Positions 58,860-64,000 of a stretch of 64,000 nucleotides of DNA are shown piece by piece (the stretch's first letter is position 1; every line of letters starts with the position of its first letter). This stretch comes from Trueperella bialowiezensis (lineage in GTDB: Bacteria > Actinomycetota > Actinomycetes > Actinomycetales > Actinomycetaceae). The stretch covers positions 1,736,001-1,800,000 of the forward strand of contig NZ_LR134476.1 in assembly GCF_900637955.1 (NCBI RefSeq), given 5' to 3'. A program made the translations under genes and the position numbers. Below the pieces are notes generated by a model that was not told where the DNA came from, made no database searches, and saw only the letters and a list, made by a program, of their open reading frames with translations.

Positions 58860-59717
58860 GTGACAACCGTGAGTAATGACAATCTGGTCCTAACAGTCAA
58901 GTGCCCGGACAGGCCGGGGATCACCTACGCGATCACCGGCCTGCTGGCCTCCGTGGGCGGAAACATCCTCGAATCCCAACAGTTCAATGATCGCGAGTCG
59001 GGATACTTCTTCGTCCGAATCGAAGCGGAAGTGCCCGGCGGGCTGCCAACGATCGAAAACGCGTTCGCGGCCCTAGCAGCCAACCATGGCATGACCTACC
59101 AGATTTCACAGGCAAACAGGCCCATGCGCACGCTCATCATGGTGACCAAAGACTCGCACTGCCTAGCCGACCTGCTGTCTAAGCAACACGAGGGCCGGTT
59201 GCCGATCGACGTCGTCGGCGTCGTTGGTAATCACGAAACGCTGCGCCCGCTTGCGGAGTTTTACGGCCAGGACTTCATCCACATTCCGATCACGAAAGAC
59301 ACGAAACCCGAGGCGGAAGCTCGCCTGTGGGAGCTGATCACCGAGCGCGATGTGGAACTCGTGGTTCTTGCCCGCTACATGCAAATCCTGTCCGAAGACA
59401 TGTGCACCAAACTCGCTGGGCGGGCGATCAACATTCACCACTCGTTCCTGCCTTCATTTAAGGGAGCACGCCCCTACCAGCAGGCACACAACCGGGGAGT
59501 CAAACTCATTGGCGCCACCGCACACTACGTGACCGCAGACCTTGATGAAGGCCCGATCATCGAACAGGATGTCGTCCGCGTGGCACACGACGAAGACGAA
59601 CGTGAACTCATGGCCAAAGGCGCCGAAGTAGAACGCCAAGTGCTCTCGCGTGCAGTCCGCTGGCACGCCGAACACCGCGTGATGATGAACGGCCAGCGCA
59701 CGGTCATCTTCAGCTAG
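58860..59717 (+). CDS. purU: Formyltetrahydrofolate deformylase
   Basis: The 285-aa hydrolase has an N-terminal ACT domain (LVLTVKCPDRPGITYAITG) and a formyltransferase-fold catalytic domain. INIHHSFLPSFKGARPYQQA (catalytic His), GVKLIGATAHYVTADLDEGPIIEQD (catalytic His/Asp) and LARYMQILSE are canonical. It releases formate from 10-formyl-THF, which balances glycine and one-carbon pools, in line with glyA and folD downstream. GTG 58860 lies 8 nt after TAATAT (58846-58851) with no ribosome site, suggesting leaderless translation; GTG 58869 is the alternative start. Confidence 0.9.
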   Translation: MTTVSNDNLVLTVKCPDRPGITYAITGLLASVGGNILESQQFNDRESGYFFVRIEAEVPGGLPTIENAFAALAANHGMTYQISQANRPMRTLIMVTKDSHCLADLLSKQHEGRLPIDVVGVVGNHETLRPLAEFYGQDFIHIPITKDTKPEAEARLWELITERDVELVVLARYMQILSEDMCTKLAGRAINIHHSFLPSFKGARPYQQAHNRGVKLIGATAHYVTADLDEGPIIEQDVVRVAHDEDERELMAKGAEVERQVLSRAVRWHAEHRVMMNGQRTVIFS

Positions 59718-59728
59718 CGACGGGCGGG

Positions 59729-60895
59729 TTACCGGCTGCCGCCGGGCACCCACTGTTCGCCGTCGTAAACGCTCACCCAGTGTGAATTCGCGGCCGTCAC
59801 CTCAAAGCCGAGGCGGTCGTTGACCTTGCACATACCCACGTTCGATTCGGCATTCTCGGTCTGGATGCGTTTGATACGCGGCTGGTGAATAAGCAGCTCG
59901 CGGTAGAGCTCAATTTTGGCCAGTGTGGCCAGGCCGCGCTCACGGTAATCGGAGCGCACCCACGTATCAACCTGCTGGGCCACCGAGCCTTTGGAGCGGA
60001 AGAACGCGTGCGTGGTTGCCACCACCTGCTGTGTGTCGCGTTCGCGGATGATGACTATCCGCCGGTCATTACCGCGATCCGCGGACGCTTGCAGGTTGCG
60101 AGTGTAGTCCTCGACCGTCGTCGTGAAGGCCGCTGCTGAATCCGATTGCGGGTGGTCAGCGTTAAACGCGTTGACGGCTGCCACGAACTCGGGCGTGATC
60201 TTGCCAATGATGTCGTTGCAGTAGATGAGGATCTCAAGCGAATCAGCAAGCGGCGGAGGCTCGATCGCCCCGGAAACGAGCCGGCCAGAAAACGTCTCCA
60301 AGTCGAGTTCGGAAACCTTTTCTACCATCTCCAAACCGAAACCTGCTGACTGCAGGAAAGCCACCGTAGGGTCTCCAGCCGGTAGTGTGCCGATTCCAAT
60401 GCGGGGAGTGATGGCCTCGCCGTCGTCAGAAATACTCGTATTCGGCCGGCTCTCGGCCTGGGTACGCCCGTGTTCGCGAAGGAACCCACGTAGCTCGCCA
60501 AGCCCGGCCCGCCCGAACCCGCGCCGGCGCCTGTCCGGATCGATGTACATGCCGATATGAGATGTGAACGTGTTTTCCTTCTGCGGTAATACTGCGGAGG
60601 CTGTTCCGACGACGTCGTCTGGTTCGAGATCGTTAAACGACACCGGTTCGGTCACGGTGGTGATAGCGAACTGGTAGAACGGAAACTCAAGGTGGCGCGG
60701 CTGGATCACGTTATCCCGGTAATCGGCCGTCGTGGGCGCCAAATAATCGGCATGCCCGCGCACTTCAATCTGCTCGGCACGGGCCAAATCGTAGACGCGC
60801 TGCCACGCCGGTCCGATCACCTGCGCACAGGCAGAATCCGCAACAGGGAGCTCGATGAGCGTAACGGGAGTATCAGTGGCAGCAACAGTATCCAT
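59729..60895 (-). CDS. GNAT-family N-acetyltransferase with two GNAT-like domains
   Basis: The 388-aa protein contains two acetyl-CoA-binding patterns. One is near residues 115-135 ([23 protein letters not shown], with the R/Q-x-x-G-x-G/A loop), the other near 315-335 ([22 protein letters not shown]), followed by [19 protein letters not shown]. Such tandem GNAT proteins are common in actinobacteria and include mycothiol synthase (MshD) relatives, but MshD-specific residues could not be confirmed. Substrate unknown. It is convergent with purU and divergent from the riboswitch-glyA unit. Confidence 0.83.
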   Translation of the reverse strand: MDTVAATDTPVTLIELPVADSACAQVIGPAWQRVYDLARAEQIEVRGHADYLAPTTADYRDNVIQPRHLEFPFYQFAITTVTEPVSFNDLEPDDVVGTASAVLPQKENTFTSHIGMYIDPDRRRRGFGRAGLGELRGFLREHGRTQAESRPNTSISDDGEAITPRIGIGTLPAGDPTVAFLQSAGFGLEMVEKVSELDLETFSGRLVSGAIEPPPLADSLEILIYCNDIIGKITPEFVAAVNAFNADHPQSDSAAAFTTTVEDYTRNLQASADRGNDRRIVIIRERDTQQVVATTHAFFRSKGSVAQQVDTWVRSDYRERGLATLAKIELYRELLIHQPRIKRIQTENAESNVGMCKVNDRLGFEVTAANSHWVSVYDGEQWVPGGSR

Positions 60896-60987
60896 ATAGT
60901 GATCATTTCAGCCGCCCGCATTTGCAACAAATCAGCGCGATCGCACGTCTCAGAACGTGGGAATTTTCGGGCCGTGGGGTAAACTGG

Positions 60988-61062
60988 CGCCGATGCGACT
61001 GGCGTAGGTGGTTACCACCGGGGAGCACACGGAAGCGTTGGCCGTTCGCCTGGGTTAACGCT
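60988..61062 (+). promoter_or_regulatory. ZTP (pfl) riboswitch upstream of glyA-folD
   Basis: The sequence shows the pfl core in order: GCGACTGGCG (60995-61004), ACCACCGGGGAGC (61014-61026), a variable linker, and GCCGTTCGCCTGGG (61041-61054), whose CCTGG element forms the conserved pseudoknot side. ZTP riboswitches sense the purine intermediate ZTP/ZMP and control one-carbon genes such as glyA, folD and purH. Here the gene downstream is glyA with folD. The ends are approximate; the ribosome site (AGGAG) of glyA is about 15-20 nt further on. Confidence 0.85.
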
Positions 61063-61086
61063 GAGGAAGACGAGGAGATTGCCAGA

Positions 61087-62373
61087 ATGTCTGACCTTTT
61101 TACCATGTCCATTGACGAACTTGATCCTGAGATCGCGCAGGTGCTCACCGATGAGCTATCTCGCCAACAAACCACACTCGAGATGATCGCGTCGGAGAAT
61201 TTCGTGCCGCGCGCAGTGTTGCAGGCACAGGGTTCGGTGCTCACGAACAAGTATGCGGAAGGCTATCCGGGCCGGCGTTACTACGGCGGTTGCGAGCACG
61301 TTGACGTTGCTGAAAGCCTTGCCATCGAGCGGGCGAAGGCACTGTTTGGTGCCGAATACGTGAATGTGCAGCCGCATTCGGGTGCGCAGGCGAACGCCGC
61401 AATTTATCACGCGTTGCTCAAGCCGGGTGACACCATTATGGGCCTGGAGCTCTCGCATGGCGGGCACTTGACGCACGGGATGAAGATCAATTTCTCCGGT
61501 AAGAACTACAACGTGGTGTCCTACGGCGTGAGCGAAGAGGACCACCTCATCCACATGGACGACGTGCGGGCGAAGGCGCTCGAGCACAAGCCGAAGATGA
61601 TCATTGCTGGCTGGTCGGCCTACCCGCGGCACCTTGATTTTGCGAAGTTCCGCGAGATCGCTGACGAGGTGGGCGCCTACCTGTGGGTGGACATGGCACA
61701 TTTCGCCGGTCTCGTTGCTGCCGGCTTGCATCCGAGCCCGGTGCCGCACGCCGACGTCGTCACCACCACAATCCACAAGACGCTCGGCGGGCCGCGCTCG
61801 GGCATGATTCTTTCCCGCGACGCCGAAAAGTTCGGCCGCAAGCTGGATTCGGCCGTGTTCCCCGGCCAGCAGGGCGGGCCGCTCATGCATGTGGTGGCTG
61901 CGAAGGCGGTGGCACTCAAGGTGGCTGCAACTGACGAGTTTAAGGACCGCCAGAAGCGCACGCTGGAAGGCGCGAAAATCCTGGCTGAACGCCTGCTGCA
62001 GCCAGACGTTGCTGACAAGGGAATCTCCGTGGTCTCGGGTGGCACGGACGTGCACCTGGTACTCGTGGACCTGCGCAATGCCGAGATGAACGGCCAGGAA
62101 GGCGAGGATCTGCTGGAGAAGGTCGGAATCACGATCAACCGTAATTCGGTGCCGTTCGATCCGCGGCCTGCCTCCGTGTCCTCGGGCCTGCGCATTGGCA
62201 CCCCGGCTCTTGCTACCCGCGGTTTCGGCGCGGAGCAGTTCCGCGAAGTGGCCGACGTGATCGCGCAGGCGCTTCGCGATGGCGACCAGGCTGATATTGC
62301 CGGGTTGCGCGCCCGCACGGCTAAGCTCGCCGCGGATTTCCCGCTCTACGAAGGGCTGGATCAGCTCGCATGA
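61087..62373 (+). CDS. glyA: Serine hydroxymethyltransferase
   Basis: The 428-aa PLP enzyme interconverts serine + THF with glycine + methylene-THF. Motifs: [48 protein letters not shown], the PLP lysine in [14 protein letters not shown] and [17 protein letters not shown] 61087 lies after AGGAG and the ZTP riboswitch; the longer open frame upstream would translate the riboswitch and is rejected. It overlaps folD by 4 nt (ATGA), so both respond to the riboswitch. Confidence 0.96.
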   Translation: MSDLFTMSIDELDPEIAQVLTDELSRQQTTLEMIASENFVPRAVLQAQGSVLTNKYAEGYPGRRYYGGCEHVDVAESLAIERAKALFGAEYVNVQPHSGAQANAAIYHALLKPGDTIMGLELSHGGHLTHGMKINFSGKNYNVVSYGVSEEDHLIHMDDVRAKALEHKPKMIIAGWSAYPRHLDFAKFREIADEVGAYLWVDMAHFAGLVAAGLHPSPVPHADVVTTTIHKTLGGPRSGMILSRDAEKFGRKLDSAVFPGQQGGPLMHVVAAKAVALKVAATDEFKDRQKRTLEGAKILAERLLQPDVADKGISVVSGGTDVHLVLVDLRNAEMNGQEGEDLLEKVGITINRNSVPFDPRPASVSSGLRIGTPALATRGFGAEQFREVADVIAQALRDGDQADIAGLRARTAKLAADFPLYEGLDQLA

Positions 62374-63251
62374 TCGTCATGGACGGCAAGGCCACGGCGG
62401 CCGCGATTAAAGCCGAAGTGGGCGAGCGTGTTGCCGAGCTGCGCGAGCGGGGTATCGTGCCCGGCTTGGGGACGATCCTCGTCGGCGACGACCGCCCGTC
62501 CCGGGTCTACGTGGATGCCAAACACCGTGACTGTGCCGACGTCGGTATCCGCTCGCTACGTATCGAACTGCCCGCGGACGCATCGACCGCCGACGTGCTT
62601 GCGGCCGTCGAACACTTTAATGAAGCGCCGTCGGTCACCGGTTTCATCGTGCAGCTTCCACTGCCGAAGCAGTGCGACACGGATGCGATCGTGGAGGCGA
62701 TCTTGCCGGAAAAGGACGTGGATGGTTTGCACCCGGTCAACGTCGGTCGCCTCGCCGGCACCTCGACAGGCGAGCTGCCGGCTCCGATTGCGTGCACTCC
62801 GCGCGGGATTGTGGAACTCGGCCAGCGCCACGGCGTGGACTGGGACGGCGCCGTCGTGTGCGTCGTCGGCCAAGGGAAAACCGCCGGCCGCCCGCTTTCG
62901 CTCCTGCTCACACACGAAAAGATCAACGCCACCGTCATCTCCTGCCATATCGGCACCCGCGATCTGGCCGCACACACCCGCCAAGCCGATATTGTGGTTG
63001 CTGCCGCCGGGTCGCCGCGGCTGATAAAACCTGACATGATCAAGCCGGGAGCCGCGGTGTTCGACGTCGGTGTCAGCCGCGAAGTCGGCGCGGACGGCAA
63101 GTCGAAGCTCGTGGGTGATATCGACCTGGCTGTCCGCGAGGTGGCGGGCTACTTTTCTCCAAATCCTGGGGGAGTGGGCCCGATGACCCGCGCGATGCTC
63201 TTGGTCAACGTGGTTGAGGTGGCCGAACGCCTCGACTTGGCCTACACGTAA
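62370..63251 (+). CDS. folD: Methylenetetrahydrofolate dehydrogenase/cyclohydrolase
   Basis: The 293-aa bifunctional enzyme converts methylene-THF to 10-formyl-THF. Signatures are [15 protein letters not shown] (about 50-64; catalytic Lys in family position), [61 protein letters not shown] and [15 protein letters not shown]. The start ATG overlaps the glyA stop. In this pathway context, PurU (upstream) consumes the 10-formyl-THF it makes, while GlyA supplies its substrate. Confidence 0.95.
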   Translation: MIVMDGKATAAAIKAEVGERVAELRERGIVPGLGTILVGDDRPSRVYVDAKHRDCADVGIRSLRIELPADASTADVLAAVEHFNEAPSVTGFIVQLPLPKQCDTDAIVEAILPEKDVDGLHPVNVGRLAGTSTGELPAPIACTPRGIVELGQRHGVDWDGAVVCVVGQGKTAGRPLSLLLTHEKINATVISCHIGTRDLAAHTRQADIVVAAAGSPRLIKPDMIKPGAAVFDVGVSREVGADGKSKLVGDIDLAVREVAGYFSPNPGGVGPMTRAMLLVNVVEVAERLDLAYT

Positions 63252-63268
63252 CTGAAAGAGGAGAGTCT

Positions 63269-64000
63269 GTGCTGGTAGCAACTGTCAACGTCAACGGGAT
63301 CCGCGCCGCGGTGCGCAAAGGGATGCGCGACTGGGTAGAGGAAACGGGAGCCGACGTCATCCTCCTGCAGGAGGTGCGCGCCCCGGAAGACCTCGTGGCA
63401 GACATCGTGGGCGAGGACTACACGCTCATCCAGCGGGCTTCTACGCTTAAAGGGCGGGCGGGCGTCGCCATCGCCGTTCGCAAGGGACTCGAGGTCACCA
63501 GTGCGGTGATCGGGATCGGCGAAAATGAGCCGGACGTGGATACCGGCAGGTGGGTCGAGGCCACAATTCCCGAGCTGGGCACCACCTTTGTTTCTGCCTA
63601 CTTGCATTCTGGGGTGGCGGATAATCCGGAGAAAATGGCGGCCAAGTACGCGCATCTGGACCGCGTGGAGGCCCGGCTTGGCGAGTTACTGGCTGAGCGG
63701 AGCGCCGACGTGCCGCACGCGCTGGTAGGCGGGGATTTCAACATCGTTCACACCGAACGCGACATCAAGAACTGGAAGCCGAACTACAACAAGACTTCCG
63801 GCGTGCTCCAACCCGAAATCGACTATTTGGACCGCTGGTTTGCCGGGCAGTGGGTGGATACACACCGTCAGCTTTCGGGCGAGGCGCAAGGCCCGTACAC
63901 GTGGTGGTCGCAGCGCGGCAAGGCTTTCGATAACGACGCCGGGTGGCGGATCGACTATCAGATGACGACGCCGGAGCTCGCCGAGCGTGCCGTATCCGCG
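63269..64000 (+). CDS. xthA: Exodeoxyribonuclease III, 3' end outside the window
   Basis: From GTG 63269 (preceded by AAAGAGGAGA) the frame is open to the last base, 244 codons so far. The product belongs to the ExoIII/AP endonuclease family: TVNVNGIRAA, ILLQEVRAPED (metal-binding Glu), FVSAYLHSG, LVGGDFNIVHTERD (Asp/Asn of the active site), GPYTWWSQRG and WRIDYQM. It removes nucleotides 3'-5' and incises abasic sites in base-excision repair. The remaining part should be short (catalytic SDH motif not yet reached). It lies 17 bp after folD and could share its transcript. Confidence 0.92.
   Translation, partial: MLVATVNVNGIRAAVRKGMRDWVEETGADVILLQEVRAPEDLVADIVGEDYTLIQRASTLKGRAGVAIAVRKGLEVTSAVIGIGENEPDVDTGRWVEATIPELGTTFVSAYLHSGVADNPEKMAAKYAHLDRVEARLGELLAERSADVPHALVGGDFNIVHTERDIKNWKPNYNKTSGVLQPEIDYLDRWFAGQWVDTHRQLSGEAQGPYTWWSQRGKAFDNDAGWRIDYQMTTPELAERAVSA

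Overview
The window is chromosomal DNA of a moderately GC-rich actinobacterium. The 16S gene, a fungal-type type I fatty acid synthase with its own AcpS, acyl-CoA carboxylase, GTP-type PEP carboxykinase and an LAXTG-type anchored phosphatase all point that way. The overall gene content resembles Actinomycetaceae (Trueperella/Arcanobacterium/Actinomyces relatives). That placement is inference from general knowledge; no database comparison was run.

Positions 1-11,300 form a defence island. It holds a predicted ABC-three-component operon (partial zinc-motif protein, 76-aa middle component, DUF2326-type ATPase, small HTH protein). Next is a compact type II restriction-modification module with a divergent Dam-like adenine methylase, a small HTH controller and a PD-(D/E)XK-like nuclease. 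After about 1 kb without genes comes a third system: a 5'-truncated DNA methylase, an SF2 helicase and a GIY-YIG (T5orf172) nuclease. Base composition drops in the first 6.5 kb and then rises.

Positions 11,300-17,440 are housekeeping: a phospholipase D/cardiolipin synthase-like protein, the gatCAB amidotransferase operon and an ACT-domain malic enzyme. An rRNA operon (16S-23S-5S, no spacer tRNA) follows at 18.0-23.0 kb, with two promoters and an unusual G/T-rich repeated leader. Downstream, on the minus strand, a low-GC cassette encodes a candidate 37-aa peptide, a TPR-like protein, an ABC exporter (ATPase with an apparent CTG start, plus two permeases) and an RsgA-type GTPase. This is the best candidate for an undescribed system. 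A polar amino-acid ABC importer with a cystathionine gamma-synthase/lyase is next, preceded by repeated CACCT-N4-AGGTG operator-like sites.

Positions 32.4-44.2 kb carry central metabolism and surface genes: PEPCK (with its signature cysteine replaced by serine), an FMN reductase, a lipoprotein, a wall-anchored metallophosphoesterase, a methyltransferase, ilvD, mdh and a zinc alcohol dehydrogenase, mostly separated by clear hairpin terminators. Positions 44.3-58.9 kb are a lipid-synthesis block: birA, acyl-CoA carboxylase alpha and beta, type I FAS split into two ORFs, acpS and bioY, headed by a palindrome at a probable leaderless promoter. The block therefore makes malonyl-CoA, supplies and attaches biotin, builds fatty acids and activates the ACP. 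The right end is one-carbon metabolism: purU, a GNAT protein, then a ZTP riboswitch ahead of glyA-folD. The window ends inside an exonuclease III gene.
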